Assembly (NCBI GenBank): GCA_035048815.1
Contig: JAUCBN010000003.1
Location: 25,652,001 to 25,716,000 of the forward strand
Source: Abelmoschus esculentus
Lineage: Eukaryota; Streptophyta; Magnoliopsida; Malvales; Malvaceae
Length of the DNA: 64,000 bases
Direction: 5' to 3'
The notes beneath the pieces were generated by a model. The model searched no databases, was not told the origin of the DNA, and was given only the letters and a program-made list of their open reading frames with translations. Shown piece by piece: positions 10,406-22,087 of this stretch (its first letter is position 1; every line of letters starts with the position of its first letter). The translations under genes and the position numbers were made by a program.

Positions 10406-13400
10406 TCATGAGTTTAGGAGCTTCTGAGCAGCTTCAAAACTCAGCCCCTCGTACACCTGCAAATGATTAAAAGTTAGATATTTTGTCCAATCAAATATGG
10501 GAAATTGGAAATGGGTGATAAAGATTCAATGGTTATGCTGGGATAACTAGAATAGACATACAAGTTTCTTGTGAACGTGTTGAAAAGCCTTGCAAAATTT
10601 TTCTGCCTCTGCTGCACCAACCTGTGTCAATCAACAAGAAGACATTAACCTGTGTCAGTCAACATGTTTAAAATGCTTCTAACACAGATTGCCATTAAGC
10701 AATAGGAACTGCATCACTGAAAAACAAGCACTTATGATGACAACAGTAATTTACAAAAATATCCCATAAGATCCTCAAAACCTAAAACACAAGTGATAAC
10801 ATTTGGAATGAAAGGGCAATTTAAGCTACAATAGCTCTTTTATGGTTGGTTTGACATAAAATTGTACCAAAAATGACTGCTGGCTAATGCAGAGAAAAGG
10901 TTTGATTCAAACTTCTTTTTCCCACTGTTAGAAATATTGCATAACAACAGCAGTTGTGGGTAGGACTTTCGTCGTATCAATCCAGGTTCCCATTTATATG
11001 ATCTCCAGGTGCTACATACAAATACATCTCTTCTGTATAGGCAGGTGGTAAACTAACCAACCTTTAAGAGTCTGTTCAAGGGGAAAACCCTCTATCTCTA
11101 TCCAACAATTGAAGGCTATCATGCATCAATGGTTATTCAAAATGCAATTTTCTGCTTATTAATTATCCCAAAAAAAGCACAAACTGCTTAAAAACCTAAT
11201 TACTGCAATGCATCATGAACAGTAAGACAATAAAGGTTCTATGTCATATCAAATGTTCACTCTAAGAAACAATATAAAGCATCAAAATCAATGAAATTAG
11301 CTACAAGATCTAAATATTTCTTTGCTAAACACAGGATTCTAAGTACTGTGCATTCTTTGCCCAAAGACGATAGCTATATGTTGGAGCTCTCAGTGTGAGT
11401 CATCTAGGACTATATATGATTTTCACCGTTGTTTATCCTTATAGCACACAAATAATATTTTCTTTACAAGTACTGTGCATTCTTCTATATCATCAGAAAA
11501 GGATTCATGTTGCCCCAGAACTAAAAAAGGGTACAATGCTTCCCATGCCAATAGTGGATAGCTGGACCTCTTGATGTAGTGCCATTGATGAAAATAAAGG
11601 TGCTTTGCATCCTCAGATATTGTTATTAAAGCTCGTATAACCATATGAAAATTTAAAATGCAAAGTATTTAATATTTATCATCAGGAAGAGGTTTGAGAA
11701 TTGTCAATTGTAACTAATAGAAAAGATCTTCAACAATGGCTGAAAGAAAAAAATAGATGGTGTAAGAATAATGGTTAAAAGAATGTAAAGGGCCCTCAAG
11801 AATAAAATTATTGGTGTTGTAAAAGCAATCTCACTACAAGAGCATTGTGCGAAGTCACAAACTTCTTTGAAGTTTCAAGGAACTAAAAATTCATGAAAAT
11901 TAAAGACTTTAGGAAGAATGCAGGAAGCTATGCATGAGAACCAGAGAATATGAGCTGATCATTAAGTTCAGACAAAATCATATGGAAGGAAACATCTACA
12001 TATTTTAGTTACATATTGGTAATGAGTGTCGGGTGACACATTCCACTTTACTTTTTGTATCTAATACAAAAACCTTCCGGGTACTACTTTTACTTGTTCA
12101 ATTTATTTAAGCACAAAAAGTGCAAGGTTTGTTTTGTGTAAGGGGAAAAAATGATTCTAAACATACCTCGCCTCATAGAATCCATAGTTAATCATTCAAG
12201 TTACCAGTTCGATTTTATATTCCAGTACTAGGTAATTTCATCAGCATTACAGAAACTTCTAGATAAATAGATCATATATTTTATGAAGAAAATGAATTCA
12301 GGAAAATCTACACAATTTAGACACTGAAAATTTTAATTAACTTGAAGCATTATACTTTAAGCATACCTTCTTCTCAGCTGTTAACTTTAGCTTCTGCCAG
12401 AATCTATCTGTCAAAAAGAATGCACGCTAGTAAATTAAAAGGAAGTTATAAGACTTTTTCAAAATAATAACAAGTGATCCATTATTTCTCCAAACTTTGA
12501 CATACATATTGATCAATTAATGACATACCAAAACTCTTATCCATACAGTTTCACAGAGATATCTTTATTCTAGGGACGGCATAATAACTTACCATGCAGA
12601 TCAGTTCCTTGATTCTCCGTTTCCTTTCTTTCACCATCGTGCCATGCCTCTTGCCAATCCCTAATCTGTTTAGCAAATGAAAAACAAGACAAGCTCGCAT
12701 ATTACAGATGCAATTCAACAGTATATTACAAACATTTATCAATTATATAAAAGGGAGCAAGGGGGATCAATCAGTTTTAATAACCTCATTCGATGCCGAA
12801 CAAGAAGCTGCTTGTCTCAATAAAGCTGACTCAGCCTGCAAAATTTAAAGATAATTTCAAACAAGAACGAATGTAAAATCTTTGAATCAGAATGAATGCA
12901 GTCATAAGCATCAACATTATAGCATTAATCAACCGTTCAAAGTTATCAAAAATGAACTCTAGATTGTTAAACTAGAGAACCACCACCAATGAAACACATT
13001 GCGAATGTAACTAAAACCAAGCATCCATTCAGATCTTTTCCTATTCAGTACTGAGACCATTAAAATTTAAAAAGCATAAAAAGGTACCATTTTACCAACA
13101 TTAGCACCAAGTCTTTGCTGGGCTTGAAGATGAAAATTTTGTTAATCAAATGATTAACACTACTTTGTAGCTTAGCATTAGACTTGACAAAATCCATCCC
13201 CACTCTTTCATACCAAACAGAGCCTAAAAGAATCATCATTCTTAAGTCCCACAAAACCCCATAAGTATCTCTTACAACCCTAACAGAGTTGTGATAAACA
13301 CACAGAGAGACAACACGAGCTTTACAATAAACCCAATACAGATCATCAACTAAATCAGAGAAAAAAAAAACGCCTATTGAAATATCCTAAAGCAAAACCC

Positions 13401-13825
13401 ATCAACTAGTCCAATTGTAAAGGGTGACAACATGTTCCCCTAGTTGACCCAGATTCGAGCAGCATAGTGAGTTTTATCCGGATAATGATATGAAACCTGG
13501 TTAAGATACTAACTTGTAATCGAATTAGAATGCTAAAAGATAAATAAATAACCTAGAGCGTAATATTATTATAGCACTGAAACAAAGGAAAAAGAAATTC
13601 ACAATCCTTAAACTTATTTTCCCCATGGGGAAAAGAAAAAGGCCAAACTGAAGCAGAATATCGATGTCAGACCCATAGATTAATGAACAAGGAAATGCTA
13701 GAGAAAATGGTGTAGAAATAAAAATAATAAGAATACGAAAGAGGGTTTTTGTTATTTACATGATAATCACGAGATCGAACAACAGGGAAGAGATCGAGAA
13801 GGCGCCGAAATTCTTGTTCATCCAT
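10406..13825 (-). CDS. Conserved-looking small protein, function unknown
   Basis: I do not recognise this family. Six minus-strand exons fit with GT-AG borders and open frame: 13760-13825, 12785-12835, 12593-12665, 12367-12407, 10562-10621 and 10406-10456, giving 113 aa. The protein starts MDEQEFRRLLDLFPVVRSRD, has a charged middle with three tryptophans (DWQEAWHDGER, RFWQKLK), then a helical-looking stretch (AAEAEKFCKAFQHVHKKL) and ends FEAAQKLLNS. It has no signal peptide, membrane segment or obvious catalytic motif. Six small exons joining perfectly in phase argue strongly that the gene is real. The fourth intron (10622-12366) is 1.7 kb and holds no other gene I can see. The leader lies upstream of 13825. 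Confidence 0.72.
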
Positions 13826-14332
13826 GTCTCTCAGCTGTTTGAGAAAATTCCTGAAGCTTTTGTATTCTGGTTTTGATTCAAGGTAATTTACAGGTACGAT
13901 TCTTAATATTTTATTATGACCAAATTGTCCTTAGAATTATAAATTAGTACTCAGATTCAAGAAAGAAGACAAATTTTTATAGGGTTAAATACCTAAATCA
14001 TCACTCAACTTTTTTATATGATATATTTTGGTTATTTAATTTTTATAATATTTAATTTTAACACTAAATTTTAAATATTAACCTATTTTAGTCATTACAT
14101 GATTAAATCTTTAACTTTGTTATTACGTAGAAATAATAAAAAATAGACACATATTTATATATTTAATTGATTAACAATTTTTAATAACAAACACTTAAAA
14201 TGATCGAAATAAAATTTAGATGCATATTTAAAACAAAATATAATTTAAATTATCAGTGAAAATTGTTTAAAAAAAGTAAAATCGTTATTATTATATATAA
14301 TATTATTATTACATTGTAGGATTATATTAAGT
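13826..14332. other. Intergenic spacer before the tRNA gene
   Basis: The first ~90 bases are probably the leader of the minus-strand gene. After about 13910 the DNA is AT-rich and of low complexity up to the tRNA, and contains no coding frame. Phrases such as ATTTTAACACTAAATTTTAA suggest eroded repeat sequence. Confidence 0.4.
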
Positions 14333-14404
14333 GGATCAGTGGCGCAATGGTAGCGCGTCTGACTCCAGATCAGAAGGTTGCGTGTTCGATTCACGTCGGG
14401 TTCA
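14333..14404 (+). tRNA. tRNA-Trp (anticodon CCA)
   Basis: 72 nt, no intron, anticodon CCA at 14365-14367 within GACTCCAGATC. The A box (TGGCGCAATGG) and B box (TGTTCGATTCA) are intact, the D and T stems pair, and an 8-T run at 14426-14433 can act as the Pol III terminator. The acceptor stem GGATCAG/CGGGTTC has an A6:G67 mismatch where the plant nuclear gene normally has C6:G67, as I recall it. No CCA is encoded, as expected for a nuclear gene. Confidence 0.93.
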
Positions 14405-14425
14405 AATTCCTGATAATCGGATCTC

Positions 14426-14433
14426 TTTTTTTT
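14426..14433 (+). terminator. Pol III T-run after tRNA-Trp
   Basis: Eight consecutive T residues 22 bases downstream of the tRNA, the standard RNA polymerase III stop signal. Confidence 0.7.
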
Positions 14434-14909
14434 CGTTTACTACTGAACAAGAATCCCAGCCCCCAGTTAAGTCTCTTAGTGGAGTAATTGAATAGGTGTT
14501 GTTGGTGAGTGAAGGCGGTCCACGGTGGTTCCAAGGCTGAGATCCCGCACTTCCTCCCATCGGATTCTACTTTTCCCTCCATTTGAGCTGTTCTAATTTA
14601 TTGAAATTTCAATTTTTGGTTTCAGTAGATTTCCATTGGTTTTGGATTTTTGGGAAAATTCGATTCTTTTTCCTGGGAACTCCATTTGAAGGGAAAAAGG
14701 AGCTGGAAAATCCTACTTCAAAAAGATATAACCACCAATCATCTAGTGAATCACACTCCATGATGGATTGATGCCGGTGCAAGAAGCGTCACGCCATTGC
14801 GATCCGAACTCGAGAATTCACGATAAGATTAACAAACAGAGTCTATAAAAGAATAAAAATTTATACACTAAAACTCTTTTGCAATTATAATAGATATTGA
14901 TTCGAAGAT

Positions 14910-17827
14910 TACCTGTTCTTTATAATGTTCTACACCAATTGGGACAAAGCAACCTCAAAGATATCATTGTTGTAAGAAAATAAAGTTTCTTCTTTCTTCT
15001 ATTTTATAAGGTTTCTGGTGTTTAAAAGGGATATTATCATTATTATAGTTTTTAGGGTTTTTTATTTTGTTGTGAATGTTTGGGGGTGGCTAATAGGTGG
15101 CTGAAGGGGAAGATGCAGCCCGTCTTGTTGGTAGTTGGATTTCTAAGGATCAATTTAGCATTACTTTTAAAAAGTGCGGTTGAAAAGTACGATGAAAAAG
15201 TATAGTAGAAAAGTTGTTTTCAAAAAGTGTGTTGAGTATATTATTTTTAAATTTTTCTTTTCACTTCTTCTTTTTGATGAATATGTCATTTAAGTTTTCA
15301 TGTCATTCTTGTGTATCAATTTGTATTTGTACTGAGATATTCTCGTTTTCCTAGTATAATTACCAACTGGCTTCCTCTTATCTGATGTTGCAGATTGCTG
15401 CAGTCCCCGAGGATATCGGAACAGCTGTGGCACTTAGGGCAATCTCACGCCACCTCACTGCAAAAGACATTTTGGTTAAAATTTTTTTCATTACTTGTGT
15501 TTGAGTTTCCAAGCGAACTAGTTTCTTTCTTTACAGACTTCTTCATTTTCCTGTAGGTTGTGTGGTGATCTTGTTTCTGATGTTCCTCCTGGTGCAGTTG
15601 CTGCCACCCATAGGCGACATGATGCTGCAGTGACTGCAATGCTTTGCTCTGTTCCTGTTAGTGGTTCTTTGGAATCGGGATCTTCTGGTGGAAAAGACAA
15701 AACCAAAAAACCAGGACGATACAACATCATTGGATTGGACCCCTGCAAACAGTTTTTGTTACACATAGCGACAGGTAAGACTTCTAACATTGTGCTCTAT
15801 TTAGTGCTTTAGACTAGTTGAGCTGGATACGTACATGGAGTCTTCTACTGCATTGTAGGCGCTGAAATTGAGAAAGATTCTCAACTTCAGAAGCACATCC
15901 TCCATGCAGTAGGCCAGGTATTGCCTGCAATCAGTCCATTTACTTTTCTTACACACTTCGTCCAATGGCTACTAATGCTCTCTTTGGTGGAGTTCAATGA
16001 TGATATAGTTGCATACGGATTTAGAGGCTCAATTTTTGTATTTAAAGCGAAACATATTCAATGATTGGACCATCTTTGACCATCTGCCCATTTAAAGGCT
16101 TATGATATTCTTTATGGACAATAATTTATATGCTACTATTGACTCTAATGCTTCTGAGAAGCATTCATATTATTACAATAAATTTCTGTTTGGTAACATA
16201 GCTTATCATTTTAATCCACCATTGTCTATTAATATTATTCTTTGCCATATCCTTGTGCTTGCATCCTCCTTCTGTCCTTATATACATGTTTGCACTTGCA
16301 TTTATTTTCCTTTTGCAAATGGCTTATATTTGTTAAGACTTTTTTTTTCTTCTCATTTTCCTTTTTTCTATTTTATATAGATGGAAATTCGATCTGATCT
16401 GATGGATGCACACATGTATGCATTCAAGAGGTTGGTTCTCCATCTCGCCCTGCTTGCTTTGAAATCAGCTTTTTGATCTGAGCTCTGCTTTAGAATAATT
16501 CTTTGTTATATTTCCGCTCAGGTCTGTCCTGCAAGAAGTTTTAGACCAAAAGGATACTTTTCAGAGCTTGAAACAGGACGTAGTTCCTTATCTAGTCCGG
16601 AACCAGCTGGTTGGTATCAGTATCACTATATTTTATGATGTTCACAGGCCACATTCTAATTTTTGTTCCTGATTATTTTATAACTATAAGAAATCAGAGG
16701 CCTTGTTAAATGAAATTTCACGAGCAGAGGAAAATGGTAATGAGAAGCTTAGTTCCCTGAACAATCAAGTATTGGTCTCCCAAATCCTTGCTAATGCATC
16801 TACCCCTGGCTTTCATGAAATCTATTCTATGGAGCCTGATAGTTCTGCCCAAACTCGGAAAACCCATAAATGTTGTGCTTATATTGCAAGCAACAGCAGC
16901 AGTTATTGTGTTCGCTTAAATTCCATTCAAGCATTCATGGACATCAATCGAGATGTGAGATCTATTTTTCATTTTGCTTTTCTTATGTTACACTGTGCTT
17001 TTTCTAATCCACTTCATATTTCATAAATAACTGATTTCTATCTCAAACATTTCAGGTCACTGGTGAGGCAGATCATCTGTTTAGTGATACCTCCTCAGAT
17101 CGTGATAATATTATAGGTTCATCTCCGAAGCTTGGAACCAAAACTACGGTAAGCCTTCATCACCAGCAAAACTTTAAGAATTATTTAGAATCAATTTGGA
17201 TAAAAGCTGCTGGTAATTCGATGAATACTGTAATAAAAGTGCAGGTTTTGACATATATGCCATATACCTGTAAACTAGGTGGGACCGCACTGTATGCTGG
17301 GGGAAGGTTCAGAAATGGGTGACAAATGCCAAGTAAAAAGATCTGTGATTGGTTGTCACTGTCGTATAGGTTCCCATGTCAAGGTATGGTGATTTTCTCT
17401 AATCATAGTAGGCAACTAAGATAAAGCAAAAGGTAAATTTGATGCCGTCAGTGAAGCTTGTCCCAATCGATCTTGTCATTTACGGATTTTATAAATAAAA
17501 TTATGAAGCTTAGATTTTTGTTCAATTTGTAGCTCAAAATCTCTTCCCATGCATATGCAGATTGTCAGTTCAGTTGTAATGAATCATGTTACAATAGGTG
17601 ATGGCTGCATAATTCAAGGTTCCGTGATTTGCAGCAATGTACAGCTTCAAGAGCTTGTTGTATTGAAGGATTGCCTAGTAATTCTCTCTCAAGTAAACTC
17701 TACAGACGTGTGAAGACTCAACTAGTTTTATTAATTTTGTTTTTCATTCTTTTAGATTGGGGCAGGTTTTGTAGTTACCATGGGGAACGAGTATAAAGGA
17801 GAAACTTTGGCTAGAAAAGAGAAATGA
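14910..17827 (+). pseudogene. eIF2B gamma subunit, 5'-truncated and frameshifted
   Basis: Homologous to the gamma (EIF2B3) subunit of eIF2B, the guanine-nucleotide exchange factor of translation initiation, which has a nucleotidyltransferase-like N-terminus and a hexapeptide-repeat C-terminus. Recognisable exons: about 14910-14971, 15097-15147, 15394-15474, 15557-15774, 15859-15917, 16381-16430, 16522-16609, 16691-16954, 17056-17148, 17279-17383, 17561-17677 and 17756-17827 (stop TGA). The C-terminal half is intact (IGCHCRIGSHVK, MNHVTIGDGCIIQGSVICSN, YKGETLARKEK). The first exon with the LAGG nucleotide-binding start is missing, the piece after GSWIS is lost, and joining 15474 to 15557 leaves the frame two bases short before GDLVSDVPPG. 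This is most likely a decayed duplicate; an unannotated upstream start or assembly error is a less likely alternative. Confidence 0.8.
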
Positions 17828-18469
17828 GTGGAGGCTGTTGTCTTGCAGAATTGCAAGAAAAAGGCATATCTCTACCCATTTCATTTTCCCGGTGCTATTT
17901 CGGACATACTTATCTGAAACCACTGGTGCTAGTAAAATGCAGTCCTTGACAAGTGAAGGTAAGACAACGTTAACAGTGTATTTTCCTGCTCACCATTTTA
18001 TTCTCTTTGAATCTTGCTTGAACTTGATGGAGTCACCCAACTGTGTATTTTTCTCAAGACTACAAATGATATGTAGACTAACCCCAATATTGGTGCACGT
18101 TTTGAATGTTCTTATTTTACTAGTTTTAAAAATGGGATCGTATTAAAGTTTCTGGTGCATTTTTTTCTTGTTGACCATGAATTTAGTTGGATAATATCCA
18201 TGCTACTTAGATTTTGGATGCCATTTTGGATATCCGTGCTCGAGTTCGAATTGAGATTTACTGATATCAGTCCTACCCTGGTTCCAAATTCCAGTAAGAG
18301 TATAAGCAATCTAGTCAGTTTCAGCATATTAGTATATCTATGCATTTCTCAATATTTGAGGATATATCATTCATATAAAACACTAAGAAGTTTACATGTG
18401 TTGTAGATAGACTAGATCACAGTTCATTGCAGGCAACTTCAGCAACCTTTCACTAAGCTTATTTTAGGT
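17828..18469. other. Intergenic between convergent genes
   Basis: Probably the trailing region of the eIF2B-gamma copy and the 3' untranslated region of the minus-strand dioxygenase. The short open frames on both strands have no family resemblance. No repeat structure is evident. Confidence 0.4.
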
Positions 18470-21249
18470 TTATAGTTCCATAATCATTTTAACATAAGCA
18501 AAGATGCTGTCATCATATCCTGGCAAAGTCCAATGTTTGCTTTCCATCATGTTTCTTGCTGCAGAAGTATTTAAAGTAGTCGGAGAAGACAACTTTCTTG
18601 TACATGGTTGCTCCCCACTTTCTAGCACTTCTGGCAGAGGACCAACAACGGCATCCATTCCTGGAGTCAGAAAAATGGGAACTGAAACCCTGTCTTTACT
18701 TCCATTGGCGACCGCCCGATGTTCAACGCTCTTGTACCTGTCATTGCTCACTATCTGTAGAACGTCTCCCATGTTGATTACAAGAGCCCCGTTGACCGGA
18801 GGAACATGAATCCAGCTTTTGCCATCAGTTGCTCGAACATAAAGGCCGCCATTGTCGTCTTGTAGGAGAATGGTGATTGTCGATACATCGGAGTGAGGGC
18901 GTACTCCTGCGGTGAGGTCCGGGTTCGGGCAACGTGGATAGCAATTGAAGTTAATTGTTGGTGAAGCAATTAACGAATGTTGTCTAGCTTTGTCTATCTC
19001 TTTCACCTCCAATCCCTTCAATAGGATCTCCAGCAGCTTCCTTATCACAGGCTTTGCACTCTCCAAATATTTCACCACTTCATCCCTGTAAATGGGCACA
19101 GATACAGTCATCTCAAGTACTCGTTTTTAAGGGTAAATTACACTAGTAGCAATTAATATTGAGAGTGTTTTCACTTTGGTCACTGCAATTAAAAAACTTT
19201 CTTTCGATCATTAAACTTTTAATTTATTTTTATTATAGTCATCAAACTTTTAATTTACTTTCATTATAGTTATATAAATAATCGTGAAGATCCCAGAAAG
19301 TCTACAAAAATCTTGATATTTTTTAAGATTTTTAAAAATATATACTTATTTATCTATATACCCTTAATATATATGTTAATATAAATTCTTTTTTTGAGTA
19401 TTTATTTTAGAAAATAATCTCTATCAATTGATATTGATCGTTCAATCACTTTGTTGACAGAGTTGATGCTTAAACCCATAACCTTTAGAAACAATAACCG
19501 TTCTTTTAACCTCTTGAACTAAAGGCTCATTATCTTAGTTTTTGGATATAAACTAAAACACTAATCTAAATCTGTCCAATACAATACTATTTCAATCCTC
19601 GTTATCTTATAACTTTTTCAATCAAAATATACAAACTTTATAATTTGAATTGGATTGAAGATTCCCTGAAAATCATAAAGATTCTCGAGAGGAGAAATTA
19701 TATTATGGGTAAGTCTCACCACTTGTCTATGAGACTAACTACTAAAAATCGCACATCTCATCAATTTTTTCATATCATATTTTTTTCAAGTGAATCTTCA
19801 CTTAAAAATATTATTTTTAAAATAAATTAACAGTAAAAATGAGTAAAAATTCACTTAGGAAAAAATGACTTGAAAAAAATGATAAGATAAATATTTTTTA
19901 ATGGTTGATTTTATGGATAACATGATAGGACTTATCCATGATATAATTTCTCCGAGAGAAAGTGTACGAAGATGAATAAAAATTTGAAGCATTTATTGAG
20001 AATTCTTCGAAATTGTAACCGCAAGTGTACGATGAAACGGGGTTTACAAAATCGTCCATAACTCACCCGATTGCCACCCTACTTAACACTAGGGTTATGC
20101 AAAATATTTGATCCAAATAATTTGATTTATTTGTATGATAATTTAATTTAAAAATTTAAATATTCGATCTATTATTATACATATTATTAATTTTTGTTAT
20201 TATTACTACTATTATTTATTTATTTATTTATTATTTTGTTTAAAAAAATAATATTAGTAATTTAAAAAATTGAATGTTTAATTAAAAATTTAAAATCTAA
20301 AAATCTAATTTTTATTGGATAAGATACAAACTGTTATATTATTGATTAAAAAAATTAAATATTTAAAGTTTTCAAATTAGATCGATCTAATATAGCTCTA
20401 GATGAAGATGAAGAGAAACAAGAATAGGAGTAGAAATTATCTACCTTTTTTCTATGCCTTCTTTCATGTCTCTATTTTAAATTAGAGGTTTAAGGTTCAA
20501 GATCAGGGATTATAGTCAGGCTTTAGAAATTAAGGGTAGGGTATATTTTTTTAGGGTTTAAAGTTTAAAATATAAAAAATAAAAGTCATGTTTAAAAATT
20601 TAATTTTCTTTTTAAATTTTTTTAAAAAAAATATTAAAGATACACTAAGACAGATGATTTTTACCGGAGCATAACCATCACAAACTCTTGAATAAAATAA
20701 TAAAGCGAAAGTGTAGAACCTATATTACCTGCAAACATTTGGCCACAACGGAAACGATTCCAGATCCCGAGGACTACAACGAAAACTCAGGTAATCTTTC
20801 CACTCAAAAACACTCTCTGCTTGCGGCGCAAAGCTCGTTTTCAAAGACACGCTTTCAGTCGGAGAATTCCCAACACAGTACTTCTTCCTCTCTTCATTCG
20901 GTAACCCGAAGAACCTATGCGCCGCACCTTTGACGGCGCCGAGAACTTCCAAAGGAACTCCATGGTTAATAATCTGAAAGAAGCCCCAGTTTCCGGCAGC
21001 TTCGCAGATGGATTGGGTTACCTCTGGGTCATCCCAATTGGAAACGTCGATTACCGGAATGGATTGGTGAGTTGAGATCGTGTTTGGTTCCAATCTTTCC
21101 TCGGGTGGTAGAGTATAAAGCTCTGGAACGGTTTCAATGCCGGTATTAACTAAACCCTTAATTCCATTTCCTCTATTTACGACGAAATCAATGGTTTTTT
21201 CTGAGTTTGGGTCTCTTGGGAGCATGGCTGCCGGAGATGGAAGAGCCAT
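18470..21249 (-). CDS. 2OG-Fe(II) dioxygenase, F6'H-like, shifted C-terminus
   Basis: Member of the plant 2-oxoglutarate/Fe(II) oxygenases closest by eye to p-coumaroyl/feruloyl-CoA ortho-hydroxylases (F6'H, coumarin synthesis) and scopoletin 8-hydroxylase. Two exons, 20729-21249 and 18470-19085, give 378 aa as read. Exon 1 has the N-terminal DIOX_N part (IPVIDVSNWDD, WGFFQIINHGVPLEVL, EWKDYLSF). Exon 2 has the cupin core: iron ligands H238 and D240 (RPHSDVSTITILLQDD), H296 (SVEHRAVANG) and 2OG-binding R306/S308 (DRVSVPIF). The ATG at 21249 aligns with the family start; an in-frame ATG at 21321 is less likely. Near 18603-18607 one base seems lost: from there another frame encodes the usual family ending (FSDYFKYF...DFAR, stop at 18523), so the real last ~45 residues are out of frame. 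It may be inactive or recently damaged. Confidence 0.82.
19086..20728. other. Intron of the dioxygenase gene, repeat-filled
   Basis: 1,643 bp, AT-rich. It holds ATTT tandem runs near 20210-20235 and TTTAGGG-like phrases near 20460-20560. No nested gene is seen. The size is unusual next to the short exons and is best explained by old insertions. Confidence 0.5.
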
Positions 21250-21582
21250 AGTCTGGAGAGGTTGCCTTGCGTTAGTGCATGCAACTACATGTTTATATTT
21301 AGGAATTTTGACTAAAGTCAATTACTATAAAAAAGTCAACGAAATAAATTTGAATTAAAAATATTAAAATATTAAATTTAAAAAATATAAATAAATTATT
21401 CTATATTTAAACCTAAAATTCAGGTATTGATGCTTAATTTTTTAATATTAGATTAAAAATTTTAAGAGAAAACTTTTAAATTTAAATACTTTTTTTTTAC
21501 CTTGGTCAAAATACTAAGTTTTTTTTTCAGGTATTTAGAAAAATTAAAAATAAATAATAAATACTATTATATAATCATATTT

Positions 21583-22087
21583 AAGGGTGAACGTTCGATC
21601 GAGTTGAGTCAAAATTTTTTGAGTTATTCAAGTTTATGAATCGTATTTTATAACTCAAACTTTATTATTATTATTTTTTAATTTGTGTAGAGTTTAAAAA
21701 ATTCAATTCAAGTCGAGCATTTGATTTCCTATAAAAATCATGTTATAATATAATTTGAATCTAATTTAAATAATTTTATCTAATTATATAAGATATGTAT
21801 ATATAAATATATCTTCATATTTCTTCTTATGTGGTAATATTTATTTATATTTTTAGATATCATTATATATCATAAAAAAATGAGGGACTCTTGAGCTTAA
21901 AAATAAATTCTTTAATTATAAAATATTTGAAATTATTTGAATTTTTATTTTATAACTCAAATTTTATTTGAATTTTTTAATTAAATCAAATTTATAAAAA
22001 AAATTGAGTCGAGTTAAGACAATTCGAGTATTTTTATCTCGAATTAAATCGGATTTTTGAGTTGAGTCGAATTTTACTCTCCTCTAA
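21583..22087. repeat. MITE-like AT-rich element
   Basis: Starts near AAGGGTGAACGTTCGATCGA and ends near GAGTCGAATTTTACTCTCC. Both ends carry GAGTTGAGTC-type words in roughly inverted arrangement. The pattern resembles hAT-derived MITEs that begin GGGTGA(A/G)C. A related eroded copy sits near 34790-34960 (GGGGTGAGTATTCAATTG). No target duplication could be confirmed. Confidence 0.35.

Noticed and set aside
15445..15790. Minus-strand frames over the eIF2B-gamma copy
   Set aside because: Shadow frames of real exons on the plus strand.
20725..21321. ATG at 21321 as the dioxygenase start
   Set aside because: The 24 extra residues do not look like the family N-terminus, while the ATG at 21249 gives the usual distance to the first conserved motif.
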